From positions 34,868-98,867 of the forward strand of contig NZ_JAEULZ010000052.1 in the NCBI RefSeq assembly GCF_016793485.1: DNA of 64,000 nt, read 5' to 3'. The notes below the pieces were generated by a model, which did not search any database, had not been told where the DNA came from, and saw nothing but the letters and a program-made list of their open reading frames with translations. This document shows positions 46,348 through 56,525 of this stretch, piece after piece (the first letter of the stretch is position 1; every line of letters begins with the position of its first letter). Origin of the DNA: Mesorhizobium sp. (GTDB lineage: Bacteria > Pseudomonadota > Alphaproteobacteria > Rhizobiales > Rhizobiaceae). The position numbers and the translations under genes are program-made.

Positions 46348-49143
46348 TCACTCCGCCGCCGCCTTCAGCCTGCCACGCTCGGGCACACCGCCCTCCAGCG
46401 TCGCGATCAGCCGCTTCCTGACCGCCGCCTGCCGCGTCGGGTTCTCGATCTTGGCGCCCGTCAGGTCGGTCACATAGAACGTGTCGATCACCTTCTCGCC
46501 GAAGGTGGTGATATGCGCCGACGCAATGTCCAGCGACAGATCCGAGAGCGCGCCGGTGATTTCCGACAGCAGGCCGGGTCGGTCGAGCCCCTCGACCTCG
46601 ATGACCGAGAAGCGGTTGGACAGCGAATTCCGGATGTCGACGCGCGGTTCGATGCGGAAGGCCTTCTGGCCGCGCTTGGGCCTGGTGCGGGTGGCGATCA
46701 TCTCCGGCAGCCAAACCTTGCCCGACAGCACGTCCTCGATCAGCTTGCCGACACGTTCGGCGCGGCGGCGTTCGTCTTCGTCGCGATCGAACTCGCGGTT
46801 GATCAGTATGGTGTCCAGCGCGCGTCCGTCCGAAGTGGTGAAAATCTGCGCGTCGACGATGTTGCCCCCGGCGGCAGCGCAGGCGCCGGCGATCACCGAC
46901 AGCAGACGCGGGTGATCCTGCGCAAGCACGGTGATCTCCGTCACCGCCTCGAAGGCATGTGTCTTGACCATCGTCGCGAGCTTCTTCTTCGCGGCATCGG
47001 CCTCATGCACGAATTGCGCGTGTCGCAACTGGTCCTTCAGGTCGACGGTGAGCAGGTAGTTCTCGTAATGCATGCCGACATATTTGCGGCGCGCCTTCTC
47101 GGGCCAATCGGTAAGCCCGGCCGCCAGCACTTCGCGCGCTTCGACGGTGCGCTCGGCGCGCGTGACCTCGGAGAAGCCGCCGGTCAGCAGCAGCTCGGTC
47201 TCGTAGTAGAGCGTGCGTAGGAGTTGGCCCTTCCAGCCGTTCCAGACGCCGGGGCCAACGCCGCGAATATCGCACACGGTCAGGATAAGAAGGAGCTTCA
47301 GGCGCTCGATTGATTGCACGATCGACGCGAAATCGTCGATCGTCTTCCGGTCGTTCAGGTCGCGCGTCTGCGCCGTCATTGACATCACGAGATGATTTTC
47401 CACTAGCCAGGAGACCGTCTCGGTGTCGGCGGGCGACAAGCCCATATGCGGGCAGATGCGCCGTGCGATCTTCGCTCCGGCCTCCGAATGATCCTCGGGC
47501 CTACCCTTGGCGATGTCGTGCAGCAGCACCGCCACGTAGAGAACCTCGCGGTGTTTCTTCAGGCCGGGCATCAGCGAGTGTGACAGCGGATGCACCTTCT
47601 CGCCGCCGCCGCGCTCGATCTCGGCCAACACACCGACGCAGCGGATCAGGTGCTCGTCCACCGTGTAGTGGTGATACATGGAGAACTGCATCATCGCGAC
47701 GATCTTGCCGAAATCGGGAATCAGCCGCCCGAGCAGGCCCGCCTCGTTCATGCGGCGCAGGTTGATGTCGGGCGCGCGATCGGATGTCAGGAGGTCAAGG
47801 AAGAGGCGGTTGGCCTCCTGGTCGCGCCGAAGGGTGCGGTCGACCAGGCCGAGCGACCGGGTCAGCAGCTTCAGCGCATCGGGATGATATTCCAGTCCGT
47901 GCTTGTCGGCGAACCAGAACAACCTCAGCATGTTCACCGGATCGCGCTCGAACACCCTGTCATCGATGATGTTGATACGCTGGTTGTCGACGATGAAGTC
48001 GCTGGTGCCGGCAAGCTTGCGCTTGCGGCGCTGGAAGGACTGCAGGATGCGGTTGAAGCCCGGACCTTGTCGCGCCTGTTCCTCTTCCAGCGCAGCACAG
48101 AAGATGCGCGTCAGGTCGCCGACATTCTTGGCGATCAGGAAGTAGTGCTTCATGAAACGCTCGACGGCGGACAGGCCTGGGTGGCTGGTGTAGCCTAGCC
48201 GTTCGGCGATGTCGCGCTGGATGTCGAAATGCAGCCTTTCCTCCGGCTTGCCGGTGAGGAAATGCATGTGGCAGCGCACGGCCCAGAGAAAGTCCTCGGC
48301 CTTGCGGAACTGGTTCAGTTCGCCTTGCGTAAAGACGCCCTTCTGCACCAGTTCGTCGGCGCTGCGCACGCGATAGAAATACTTGCCGATCCAGAACAGC
48401 GTCTGCAGGTCGCGCAGGCCGCCCTTGCCGTCCTTGACGTTCGGTTCGACCAGATAGCGCGTGTCGCCGGCCTTGGCATGGCGGTCGTCGCGCTCGGCAA
48501 GCTTGGCCTGCACGTATTCCGCGCCGGTGTCCTTGACGACCTCGGCATCGAAACGCCGCATGAGCTCGTCGTAGAGACCCTGGTCGGCCCACAGGAAGCG
48601 CGCCTCGAGAATGGACGTGCGAATGGTGATGTCGGCGCGTGCGTGCTTGATGCATTCGTCGACATTGCGGGTGGCGTGGCCGACCTTGAGCCCCATGTCC
48701 CACAGCATGTAGAGCATGTATTCGACCGTCTTTGCCCCAAGCGGCGTCTGCTTGGCCGGCAGCAGGAAGAGCAGGTCGATATCCGACCCGGGCGCCAGCG
48801 TGCCTCGGCCATAACCGCCGGTCGCCACCACTGCCATGCGCGCGGATGCCTTGGTCTTGGAACCCTCCGGTCCAACCTGTGTCGCGGCGAAGTCATGCAG
48901 AGCGCGGATGATCTCGTCCATCAGGTAGGAGAGACGCGTCGCGCATGCGCTCCCGCCACCGTCCTCGCGCAGCATTTCCTCGGCCTTCAGCCGTCCGGCC
49001 GACAACGCCTCCTTGAACGCCGCAAGCGCCTTGGCGCGCCTTTCGGCGTTGTCCAGCCCGCCCTTGCCGGCCAGCGCCGAGAGCTTGCGGTTCAGCGCCG
49101 CGCCATCAACCATCTCTTCCAGCTTCAGGGGAATTTTCGCCAT
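46348..49143 (-). CDS. glnD: PII uridylyltransferase/uridylyl-removing enzyme GlnD
   Basis: A 931-residue nitrogen sensor. The nucleotidyltransferase domain has [19 protein letters not shown] (GS...DxD). The HD hydrolase domain has [14 protein letters not shown]. Two ACT domains that sense glutamine occupy the C-terminus ([11 protein letters not shown] and [11 protein letters not shown]). It uridylylates GlnB/GlnK when nitrogen is short. Confidence 0.98.
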   Translation of the reverse strand: MAKIPLKLEEMVDGAALNRKLSALAGKGGLDNAERRAKALAAFKEALSAGRLKAEEMLREDGGGSACATRLSYLMDEIIRALHDFAATQVGPEGSKTKASARMAVVATGGYGRGTLAPGSDIDLLFLLPAKQTPLGAKTVEYMLYMLWDMGLKVGHATRNVDECIKHARADITIRTSILEARFLWADQGLYDELMRRFDAEVVKDTGAEYVQAKLAERDDRHAKAGDTRYLVEPNVKDGKGGLRDLQTLFWIGKYFYRVRSADELVQKGVFTQGELNQFRKAEDFLWAVRCHMHFLTGKPEERLHFDIQRDIAERLGYTSHPGLSAVERFMKHYFLIAKNVGDLTRIFCAALEEEQARQGPGFNRILQSFQRRKRKLAGTSDFIVDNQRINIIDDRVFERDPVNMLRLFWFADKHGLEYHPDALKLLTRSLGLVDRTLRRDQEANRLFLDLLTSDRAPDINLRRMNEAGLLGRLIPDFGKIVAMMQFSMYHHYTVDEHLIRCVGVLAEIERGGGEKVHPLSHSLMPGLKKHREVLYVAVLLHDIAKGRPEDHSEAGAKIARRICPHMGLSPADTETVSWLVENHLVMSMTAQTRDLNDRKTIDDFASIVQSIERLKLLLILTVCDIRGVGPGVWNGWKGQLLRTLYYETELLLTGGFSEVTRAERTVEAREVLAAGLTDWPEKARRKYVGMHYENYLLTVDLKDQLRHAQFVHEADAAKKKLATMVKTHAFEAVTEITVLAQDHPRLLSVIAGACAAAGGNIVDAQIFTTSDGRALDTILINREFDRDEDERRRAERVGKLIEDVLSGKVWLPEMIATRTRPKRGQKAFRIEPRVDIRNSLSNRFSVIEVEGLDRPGLLSEITGALSDLSLDIASAHITTFGEKVIDTFYVTDLTGAKIENPTRQAAVRKRLIATLEGGVPERGRLKAAAE

Positions 49144-49251
49144 TGCGCCTCGCCGTCAGGGGCGTCTACCTCAATTCGAGCGAAAATGTGAGCGCTTTTC
49201 ACTCCCGCAACACGGAAAAAGCATACCGGTGCGAGGTCTCGCCCCTCCAAA

Positions 49252-51942
49252 TCAGGAGGCGGCGCGCACCTTGCGGCCGCGCGCGAAATCCTTGAAATCC
49301 GCCGCACTCAATGCCGGCGCAAAAGCATGCCCCTGCAGGCCGGTGCAACCGAGCGATTTGAGCACGCGGGCATGTTCCATCGACTCCACGCCCTCAGCAA
49401 GCACTTCGATGCCCAGCGACTTGCCGATGTCGATGATCGAGCCGACCAGATGACGTTGCGTGGGCGACGTCAGGATGGGCGTCACGAGTTGCCGGTCGAT
49501 CTTGAGCCGCTTGGGTTTCAGCTTCAGCAGGCTGACGATGGACGCGTATCCGGTGCCGAAGTCGTCGATCTCGATGTCAATCCCCAGCGCCTTTATCTGG
49601 TCGACGTTCCAGGTGAACTGGTCGTCGTTCTCGTCCAGGAAGATGGACTCGACCAGTTCGAAGGATATCGAGCCGGGCTTGATCGACAAGTCGCGCAGAC
49701 CGCGGATGAGTTCCTCGTCGTGCAGGCGCCGTGCCGATACGTTGACGGAGGCCTTGGGGACGTTGACCCCTTCGCTCGCCCACACTTTCATGTCGTACAG
49801 CGCCTGCTCCAGGATCATCCTGTCGATGGTGGCCACGACGTTGAGTTCCTCTGCGATCTTCATGAAGTCGCCGGGCAGAAGCAGTTGCGAACTCGGATGG
49901 TTCCAGCGCGCAAGAGCTTCGACGCCGATGATTGCGTGTGTCGTGGCGTCGAACTGGGGCTGGTAGTAGGCGACGAATTCGTTGCGCTCCAGGCCGGACA
50001 GGATATCGTCGGCCATCCTCTTGGTGGTGACGATCTCCGCCTGCAGCGCGTCGTTGAAGAACTGGTAACGGTTGCGCCCTCGGCTCTTGGCCCGATAGAG
50101 CGCGAGATCCGCATTGACGAGAAGCCTGCGCGGGTCGCCGACCTGGTCGAGGTCGCACGCGATGCCGATCGAGACGCCGAACCGGCATTCATGCCCCTGG
50201 AACAGAACCGGCTGGTGCATTTCCTCGATGATGCGATCGGCCAGTCCTGCGAGTACTTCGCCCCAGCGGTCCCTGTCAGGCTCCCCGATATTGCAGAGGA
50301 CAACAAACTCGTCGCCACCGACACGGGCGACAAAATCGCCGTGGCGCAGGTTCGCTTTGAGCACGCGCGCCGCATGGACAAGCATCGCGTCGCCTGCCGC
50401 GTGCCCCAGCGTATCGTTGATCTGCTTGAAGCGATCCAGATCGAGATGGAGCAGCGCCGCGCGCTCGCCTTCCGTTTCGAACTTCGCGATGTGCTCCGCC
50501 AGCATCTCGTCGAGATAGCGGCGGTTGGGCAGACCGGTCAGGGAATCGTGCAGCGAATTGAATTCGATGCGTTCCTTGGCGGCGCGCAGTTCGGAATTGC
50601 GCGCCTCCGTCATCATGTTCGCGCGCTTCAGGCTTTCGGCAAGCGTCACGTCCGCCGTCACGTCCCAGTTCACGCCGACGATCCGGATCGCGCCGTTGCG
50701 GTCGCTGTAGGCCTTCGCGCTTTCACGCAGGTGGCGGATCTCGCCGTTCGGCAACAGCAGCCGGTATTGGGTCTGGAACGCGTCTCCGGCGAGATTGGCG
50801 CGCTCGGCATCGCGCAACACACGGGACAGGTCGTCGGGGTGGATGACGCGTTCCCAGTGCGTGTAGTCCCTGGGTCCCTTGTCCGGCGGATATCCGTAGA
50901 GCTGGTTGACGCGACTGTCCCAGATCAGCTCATTCGTCTCGGTGTTCAGTTCCCAGACACCGATCTGCGAACTGTCGAGCGCCAGGCTCAGGCGTCGCGA
51001 CAGGCCCTCCAACTCGACCTCGCGGCGGCGCAGCTCGTCCACGTTTTTCAGCCGCTCCTCGACAAGCTGGCCGACCGCGAAGGCGGGAATTAGGAGCAGC
51101 ACCCCGCCCGCCAGGATCACGAGCCGCAGCATCCAGGCATTGGGAGGCGTCTGGTCCCAGCCACCCTTCGGCCTAGCCGCGATCGTCCATGATCCGGCGG
51201 GTAGAGCGACGTCGGCCATGACAGGATTGTCGGTCACGGTTTCGGCTGTGCCGAAGAAATGACCGCCGATATTGCCCTTGCCGTCGCGACCGATGATGGC
51301 CACTTCGACAGGAAGGTCGGGGTCGAGCAGGCCGCTGTCGCGGTACAACCTTTCTGCTTCGATCACCGCCGAGACGATGCCCCAGAAGCGACGGCCACCC
51401 GCGCCGTCATCCACGAAGACCGGGAAGCGCGCTATGAAGCCGATGCCGCCCTGCACGAGGTCGACCGGCCCTGCAAGCACGAGTTCGCCGGTTTCGCGAG
51501 CACGCACGGCCGCCTCGCGCTGCGATGGGTTGTTGCGGTAGTCCAGGCCGACGACCTGCTCGTTTCCTTTCAACGGATGAACCATGGTGACGACCAGGTT
51601 GGGCGCCACGGCGATGTTGCGTATCTGCGACCGACCGGCGAGGAGGTTCTCGGCAAGGTCGGAGAACCGCTCCTGCTTCATGTCCGGCTCGGTGGCCAGC
51701 GTCGCGATCAGCCCGCGGACAAGCTCCAGGTTCTTGTTGACGTTGCCCTCAAGCTTGGCTCGGATCAGGCTGACATGGGACAATACTTCGGAGCGCAGCC
51801 GTTCCTGGTGAAGCCGGCGAGTCTGAATTTCCGCAAAAAGCCACGCGGTCGCGACAACAATGATCGCCAGCAGCGCGAGCACGCTTGTCGGTTTCCAGGT
51901 CAGCCGCAGCAAGCTGCGCAGGGCGAAAGGCGTCGCTCCCAA
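49252..51942 (-). CDS. CHASE-PAS-GGDEF-EAL cyclic-di-GMP protein
   Basis: An 896-residue membrane protein. TM helix near residues 18-35, periplasmic CHASE domain to about 265, second TM (MLRLVILAGGVLLLIPAFAV), PAS domain (IGVWELNTETNELIWD), then GGDEF (ARVGGDEFVVL, with an RHGD I-site five residues before it) and EAL (GVEALARWN, DDFGTGYAS, ELVES, QGHAF). Both catalytic motifs look intact, so it could make and break c-di-GMP according to an external ligand. The start appears to be TTG (51942) after GGTGA. Confidence 0.92.
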   Translation of the reverse strand: MGATPFALRSLLRLTWKPTSVLALLAIIVVATAWLFAEIQTRRLHQERLRSEVLSHVSLIRAKLEGNVNKNLELVRGLIATLATEPDMKQERFSDLAENLLAGRSQIRNIAVAPNLVVTMVHPLKGNEQVVGLDYRNNPSQREAAVRARETGELVLAGPVDLVQGGIGFIARFPVFVDDGAGGRRFWGIVSAVIEAERLYRDSGLLDPDLPVEVAIIGRDGKGNIGGHFFGTAETVTDNPVMADVALPAGSWTIAARPKGGWDQTPPNAWMLRLVILAGGVLLLIPAFAVGQLVEERLKNVDELRRREVELEGLSRRLSLALDSSQIGVWELNTETNELIWDSRVNQLYGYPPDKGPRDYTHWERVIHPDDLSRVLRDAERANLAGDAFQTQYRLLLPNGEIRHLRESAKAYSDRNGAIRIVGVNWDVTADVTLAESLKRANMMTEARNSELRAAKERIEFNSLHDSLTGLPNRRYLDEMLAEHIAKFETEGERAALLHLDLDRFKQINDTLGHAAGDAMLVHAARVLKANLRHGDFVARVGGDEFVVLCNIGEPDRDRWGEVLAGLADRIIEEMHQPVLFQGHECRFGVSIGIACDLDQVGDPRRLLVNADLALYRAKSRGRNRYQFFNDALQAEIVTTKRMADDILSGLERNEFVAYYQPQFDATTHAIIGVEALARWNHPSSQLLLPGDFMKIAEELNVVATIDRMILEQALYDMKVWASEGVNVPKASVNVSARRLHDEELIRGLRDLSIKPGSISFELVESIFLDENDDQFTWNVDQIKALGIDIEIDDFGTGYASIVSLLKLKPKRLKIDRQLVTPILTSPTQRHLVGSIIDIGKSLGIEVLAEGVESMEHARVLKSLGCTGLQGHAFAPALSAADFKDFARGRKVRAAS

Positions 51943-52263
51943 TATTTCACCGTTAGCCGGATGTTCCGGTCAGGCTAAGATGCAGCTTTAAATATCGTCT
52001 TAAGAAAGCGTGTGAATTCTGTTGGTTCCAAGTTAGTTTCGCAGAATATTGCGCATCGGCGAAAAGATCGAAGCAACTGGGCCTGTTTCTTGGCAATTGT
52101 CGCGATCGATTTTTCAGTCGCAACTTGTCGTTAACCGCGATGCAAACTCTTGGCTCCCGTAGGCATCCGGTGCAAATCCAGGAAAACCCACGTCTTCGCA
52201 ATCGCGAAACTGCGCCTCGTTCCGTTTCGACTGAATAATTGTCATGCCGGGTAGGCGCACGCC
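51943..52263. other. Intergenic region, no gene seen
   Basis: This stretch lies between the GGDEF-EAL start and the end of the L,D-transpeptidase gene. It is visibly richer in A and T than the surroundings. I see no convincing reading frame, tRNA or terminator; it presumably contains the promoter of the c-di-GMP gene. Confidence 0.6.
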
Positions 52264-53259
52264 TCACGACATGATGACGAAATCCTTGCCCGACTTCGTC
52301 TCAGGCTCCAGCGGCGCGTCTGTCAGGATCATGACCATGCCGGGATGCATCCTCTGTTTCATCTGCTCGATGAAAGCCGTGTCAGCCGTCAGGCGGGTCA
52401 GCGAATCGCCCTCAGGCCGCGCGGCATCAGCCGTTGAATATGTGATCGCCATCCATTTCATGCCCTGGACGCCCGCATCCGCGCCCTTCAGAACGAAGAC
52501 GTGGCTGCCGAGCGGCTCCGAGCCCTTTATGGTCAGGTTGCCGGTTGCCACCACGTCACCGTCCTGAACCATCTCGATCTTGCGATCGGCCGAGGAAGCG
52601 ATCACCGAGACCACCGGATTCGTTTCGGCCTCGGTCCAGTCGGCCGGTTCCTTCTTCCCGTCCAGCCCCGCCTCGACCTGGCTGAACTCGCTTTCCGCGT
52701 AGCCCGAAAGCACCATGCCGGGATGCGTCAGTTCCCAAGGGTCGGCATGGTTCCCCGAAATGATCACCGGCGTGCCGAGATAGGTGATGCCGAAGAGCTT
52801 CGCGGAAAAATCCAGTGGCAGATGCACACAGCCATGCGACGACGGATAGCCGGGCAGGCCGCCGGCATGCAGCGCCACGCCGGACCAGGTCAGCCGCTCG
52901 GTGTTCGGCATAGATGCCTCGTTATAGGTAGACGAGTGGTGGACTTTCGCCTTCTGCAGCACGACGAAGACGCCGGTCGGCGTCGCGTAGCCCGGCTTGC
53001 CCGTCGAAACCGTCGCGACGGCGATGCGGATGCCGTTGCGGTAGACATGCACGAGTTGCTCCGGCAGCGACACGACGATCGCCACCGGCCCTGTCGGCTG
53101 GCGGTCGGGGTGCCATGTGAATTCGCCGGGCTTGAGGTCGCTGATCTCCTTCAGCACCTCCTGCCCCAGGCTTTCCGCCGCCACCAGCATCAGCCCGGTC
53201 GTAAGACCGCCCTTCAGCAGGTCACGCCTGTTCATGCTGCGAAGTCTGTCGATGATCAT
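52264..53259 (-). CDS. L,D-transpeptidase (YkuD) with Tat-type signal
   Basis: A 331-residue protein. MNRRDLLKGGLTTGLMLVAAESLG is a twin-arginine-type export signal; the YkuD domain runs from PVAIVVSLPEQLVHVYR to the catalytic SSHGCVHL. The C-terminal half has no clear domain. I choose ATG 53259 because GGAG lies six bases upstream; ATG 53235 would remove eight residues. Role: peptidoglycan cross-linking. Confidence 0.9.
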   Translation of the reverse strand: MIIDRLRSMNRRDLLKGGLTTGLMLVAAESLGQEVLKEISDLKPGEFTWHPDRQPTGPVAIVVSLPEQLVHVYRNGIRIAVATVSTGKPGYATPTGVFVVLQKAKVHHSSTYNEASMPNTERLTWSGVALHAGGLPGYPSSHGCVHLPLDFSAKLFGITYLGTPVIISGNHADPWELTHPGMVLSGYAESEFSQVEAGLDGKKEPADWTEAETNPVVSVIASSADRKIEMVQDGDVVATGNLTIKGSEPLGSHVFVLKGADAGVQGMKWMAITYSTADAARPEGDSLTRLTADTAFIEQMKQRMHPGMVMILTDAPLEPETKSGKDFVIMS

Positions 53260-53395
53260 GAGGCGCTCCAGCGCTGGAAACCGTCGCAACCTGTTAGCGG
53301 ATTCGCTTTCCTTTAGGAATCCGCCTTTGCGGCGAAAGTCGCCAGTCCAATCGTTGCCATTGCGCCGCGCGAAACTTCCGCCGTAAAGATGGGCG

Positions 53396-54109
53396 ATGCG
53401 CCGGATGGCGGCATTGCTTGCGGCGGGGGACGTGTTGGCGGACAAGACGATATCGGCCTTCGTGCGCAGGACAGTGGCGCGCGCCTTTGCGGTTGTGGTG
53501 ACGCTCTTCGCGCGCTTCGTGACGGCCGTGCGCGGGACGTGGGTCGGCAACGAGCCGTCGCGCAAGCGGCGCATCTATTTCGCCAACCACACCAGCCATG
53601 GCGACTTCATCCTGATCTGGATCGTGCTGCCGCCGCGCCTGCGCCGCAAGACGCGGCCCGTCGCCGCGTCCGACTACTGGCTGAAATCGAAGCTGCGGAG
53701 TTTCATCGGCCGCGACGTCTTCCATGCCGTCCTGATCGACCGCAACAAGGAGACGCGCACCGAGGACCCGATCGCGCTCATGCAGGATGCGGTCGACCGG
53801 GGCGCCTCGCTCATCCTGTTCCCCGAGGGCCGGCGAAACGACACCGACGCGCCTCTTCTGCCGCTGAAGGCCGGCATCTACAACCTCGCCGTCAGCCGCC
53901 CGCACATCGAACTGGTTCCGGTGTGGATCGAGAACCTCAACCGCGTCATGCCGCGAGGCGAGTTCATCCCCGTGCCGCTGATGTGCACGGTCACCTTCGG
54001 GCCGACCATGCAGGTCGCCGAGGGCGAGGCCGTCGACGCCTTCATCGCGCGCGCCCGCGACGCGCTTCTCGCCCTCAAGCCGGCCCGCAACGGAAGCGCC
54101 GCGTCATGA
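53396..54109 (+). CDS. PlsC-type lysophospholipid acyltransferase
   Basis: A 237-residue acyltransferase. HX4D motif at His65-Asp70 (NHTSHGD), FPEGRR motif, and later LVPVWIEN. It would transfer an acyl chain to lysophosphatidic acid or a similar acceptor at the inner membrane. First gene in an operon of four overlapping genes for phospholipid-type synthesis. Confidence 0.88.
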   Translation: MRRMAALLAAGDVLADKTISAFVRRTVARAFAVVVTLFARFVTAVRGTWVGNEPSRKRRIYFANHTSHGDFILIWIVLPPRLRRKTRPVAASDYWLKSKLRSFIGRDVFHAVLIDRNKETRTEDPIALMQDAVDRGASLILFPEGRRNDTDAPLLPLKAGIYNLAVSRPHIELVPVWIENLNRVMPRGEFIPVPLMCTVTFGPTMQVAEGEAVDAFIARARDALLALKPARNGSAAS

Positions 54110-55062
54110 ACATCCATCCCGACCTCCTGAACCTGCTGATGGGCATCGGAGCGATCCTCGTCGTCGCCTCGATCGCCGGCTACGTCCTGCAGCAGCGCTT
54201 CTCGCCGGACGGCTCCAACTCGGCCATCGAAAACCTCAACGAGCGCATCCGCGCCTGGTGGGTGATGGCGGTGCTGCTCGCCATTGCCTTCATCGGCGGA
54301 CGCGCCGGCGTCATCCTTCTCTTCGGCTTCTGCTCATTCGCCGCGCTGCGCGAATTCCTGACGCTCACCAACGCGCGCCGCGCCGATCACTGGTCGCTGG
54401 TCGCCGCCTTCTTCGTCGTCCTGCCCTACCAGTATTATCTTGTCTGGGTGAACTGGTACGGCATGTATTCGATCTTCGTGCCGGTCTACGTCTTCCTGCT
54501 TCTGCCCATCGTCTCGGCGATGCGCGGCGAGACGGAAGACTACCTCGTGCGCATCGCCGAAGTGCAGTGGGCGCTGATGATCTGCATCTTCTGCGCTTCC
54601 TTCGTGCCGGCGTTGCTCAACCTCGACATCCCCGGGTTCGAGGGCCGCAACGTGCTGCTGATCGCGTTCCTGATCGTCGTCGTCCAGCTTTCCGACGTCC
54701 TGCAATATGTCTGGGGCAAGCTCATCGGCAAACGGAAGATCGCGCCGCGCCTGTCGCCTTCCAAGACCGTCGAGGGCTTTGTCGGCGGCGTGCTCAGCGC
54801 GACCCTGATCGGCGCATGTCTGTGGTGGATGACGCCCTTCACCTTCCCGCAGGCGGGCCTGCTCGCCTTCATCATCGCCATACTCGGCTTCTTCGGCGGC
54901 CTCGTGATGTCGGCCATCAAGCGCGACCGCGGCGTCAAGGATTGGGGCCATGTCATCGCCGGCCATGGCGGCTTCATCGACCGGCTGGATTCCGTCGTCT
55001 TCTCCGCGCCGATCTTCTTCCACCTCGTGCGTTACTTCTGGTCGGTCGACTTGCCGGCATGA
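54106..55062 (+). CDS. Phosphatidate cytidylyltransferase (CdsA family)
   Basis: A 318-residue integral membrane protein. The CdsA signature SPSKTVEGFVGG and KDWGHVIAGHGGFIDRLDS are present, the latter with the catalytic Asp. It makes CDP-diacylglycerol from CTP and phosphatidate. ATGA overlap with plsC-type gene and with the next gene. Likely an accessory copy: a housekeeping cdsA is normally found next to the uppS-lpx cluster. Confidence 0.93.
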   Translation: MNIHPDLLNLLMGIGAILVVASIAGYVLQQRFSPDGSNSAIENLNERIRAWWVMAVLLAIAFIGGRAGVILLFGFCSFAALREFLTLTNARRADHWSLVAAFFVVLPYQYYLVWVNWYGMYSIFVPVYVFLLLPIVSAMRGETEDYLVRIAEVQWALMICIFCASFVPALLNLDIPGFEGRNVLLIAFLIVVVQLSDVLQYVWGKLIGKRKIAPRLSPSKTVEGFVGGVLSATLIGACLWWMTPFTFPQAGLLAFIIAILGFFGGLVMSAIKRDRGVKDWGHVIAGHGGFIDRLDSVVFSAPIFFHLVRYFWSVDLPA

Positions 55063-55442
55063 CCGAGAGGCTTGCGCGCAACTCCTTCGTCCACATCGCC
55101 ATCGCCTTCCTGGCGATGGGAAGCTGGGCGGTGTTCGCGAACCGCGCGCATCCCATGCCCCAGCCGCTGGTTGCCGGTGTCGTCCAGGGTGCGCTGTCGG
55201 GCGCCATCACCTTCGTGCTCAAGCGCATGCTGGAGGCTCTCAGCGCGCGGTTTACGGGCATCGCCGCACTTGTCCTGCCGCCGTTGATCGCGGTCGCGCT
55301 CTCGCTCGTCATCCTCACCGCGATCCACACGCTTGCCGGCACGCCTGAAATCCTCGCCACAATCGCCCTGCCGACGAGCGTCACCGCCGCCTATTCGACG
55401 ATTTACACCGCAGCGCTCTGGCGCGACCGGAGGACATCATGA
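55059..55442 (+). CDS. Small membrane protein of lipid operon
   Basis: A 127-residue protein with about four hydrophobic segments (FVHIAIAFLAMGSWAVFA, VVQGALSGAITFVL, GIAALVLPPLIAVALSLVI, a final one near ILATIALPTSV). No enzyme motif is seen. It overlaps cdsA-type and CDP-alcohol transferase genes by ATGA, so it very probably acts with them. Confidence 0.85.
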   Translation: MTERLARNSFVHIAIAFLAMGSWAVFANRAHPMPQPLVAGVVQGALSGAITFVLKRMLEALSARFTGIAALVLPPLIAVALSLVILTAIHTLAGTPEILATIALPTSVTAAYSTIYTAALWRDRRTS

Positions 55443-56086
55443 CGGGAGCCGACGACAACCGGCGGCCGCTCGCCAGCCGCCAGACAGGCTGGGCCGCGTC
55501 GTTCACCCGCAAGCTTGCCGCGACTGCTATCACGCCCAACCAGATTTCAATGGCCAGCATGGTCTTCGCCGGACTGGCCGGCGTTGCGTTCTGGTGGGCC
55601 GGCTCCTCGGCCGATCCGGCCGCCCGCACCGCCCTGCTCATTGCCGCTGCCGCCTTCTGCCAGCTTCGCCTGCTCTGCAACCTCTTCGACGGCATGGTGG
55701 CGATCGAGGCCGGCAAGAGCGCGCCGAACGGCGGCTTCTGGAACGAATTCCCCGATCGCGTCTCCGACCTCGTCATCTTCGTTGGTCTCGGCTACGGCCT
55801 CGGCGAACCCGCGCTCGGCTGGGCTGCCGCGGCACTCGCCATCTTCACCGCCTATGTCCGCGAGTTGGGCCGGGCCTGTGGCCTGCCCGCCGATTTCTCA
55901 GGCCCGATGGCCAAGCCGCAGCGCATGGCTCTCGTCACCGCCGCTGCCCTGATCTCCGTCCTCGAACCGCTCTGGAACGGCCACAACGAAATCCTGCTGG
56001 TCGCGCTCTGGGTTGTTGCCATAGGCTCCGGCTTTACCGTGTTGAGGCGCTCGTGGCGGATCGTCAGGCGTCTGCGTCAATCGTGA
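55439..56086 (+). CDS. CDP-alcohol phosphatidyltransferase-family protein with variant active site
   Basis: A 215-residue membrane protein. The family motif is DxxDGxxARx8GxxxDxxxD. Here it reads N81-LF-D84-G85-MV-A88-I89, then G98 and N102, D106: first and third Asp are Asn and the Arg is Ile. Spacing is exact, so it is a true homologue with an altered metal site. It would use the CDP-lipid from the CdsA-type gene with an unknown alcohol, if it is active. Overlaps the upstream membrane-protein gene by ATGA. Confidence 0.85.
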   Translation: MTGADDNRRPLASRQTGWAASFTRKLAATAITPNQISMASMVFAGLAGVAFWWAGSSADPAARTALLIAAAAFCQLRLLCNLFDGMVAIEAGKSAPNGGFWNEFPDRVSDLVIFVGLGYGLGEPALGWAAAALAIFTAYVRELGRACGLPADFSGPMAKPQRMALVTAAALISVLEPLWNGHNEILLVALWVVAIGSGFTVLRRSWRIVRRLRQS

Positions 56087-56097
56087 GGTCCACGAAA

Positions 56098-56517
56098 ATG
56101 CCTTCCCTCCTCATCCGCCTGCTCGTCGCCACCGGCTGCCTTTTCACGCTGGCCGCGACCGCATCGGCCGACGGCTTCCGCACACCGTCCGACAACATCC
56201 ACTGCATGGCCGATGTCTGGGACGGAACCGCTGAACTGCGCTGTGACATCCGCAACAACGCAGCCGCGATTCCCGAGCGCCCGGCCGACTGCGACCTCGA
56301 CTGGGGCAACGCCTTCGCCGTCTCCGGGACACGCGGGCGCGCAACCCGTGTCTGCGCCGGCGACACGGTCATGAATCCCGACTATCCCGTCCTGGGCTAC
56401 GGCAGCACATGGGAGCAGCACGGCTTTACGTGCACTTCCGAGACGTCAGGCGTCACCTGCGCGAACGGTCATGGAAACGGTTTCTTCCTGTCGAAGAAGA
56501 AGCAGACGCTGAAGTAA
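56098..56517 (+). CDS. Secreted DUF6636-like protein
   Basis: A 139-residue protein with a Sec signal (MPSLLIRLLVATGCLFTLAATASA). FRTPSDNIHC near the start of the mature part and GVTCANGHGNGFFLS at the end match DUF6636-type secreted proteins. Six Cys in the mature part could form disulfides. Starts 11 bases after the lipid operon, perhaps as its fifth gene. Confidence 0.8.
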   Translation: MPSLLIRLLVATGCLFTLAATASADGFRTPSDNIHCMADVWDGTAELRCDIRNNAAAIPERPADCDLDWGNAFAVSGTRGRATRVCAGDTVMNPDYPVLGYGSTWEQHGFTCTSETSGVTCANGHGNGFFLSKKKQTLK

Positions 56518-56525
56518 TCAGCACG

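Noticed and set aside
49327-51093. 588-codon frame on the plus strand across the GGDEF-EAL gene
   Set aside because: Low-complexity composition and no motif; the minus-strand reading contains all catalytic motifs.
51943-52263. tRNA or small gene in the AT-richer gap
   Set aside because: No cloverleaf or TTCGANNC loop at the right position, and no reading frame with protein-like composition.
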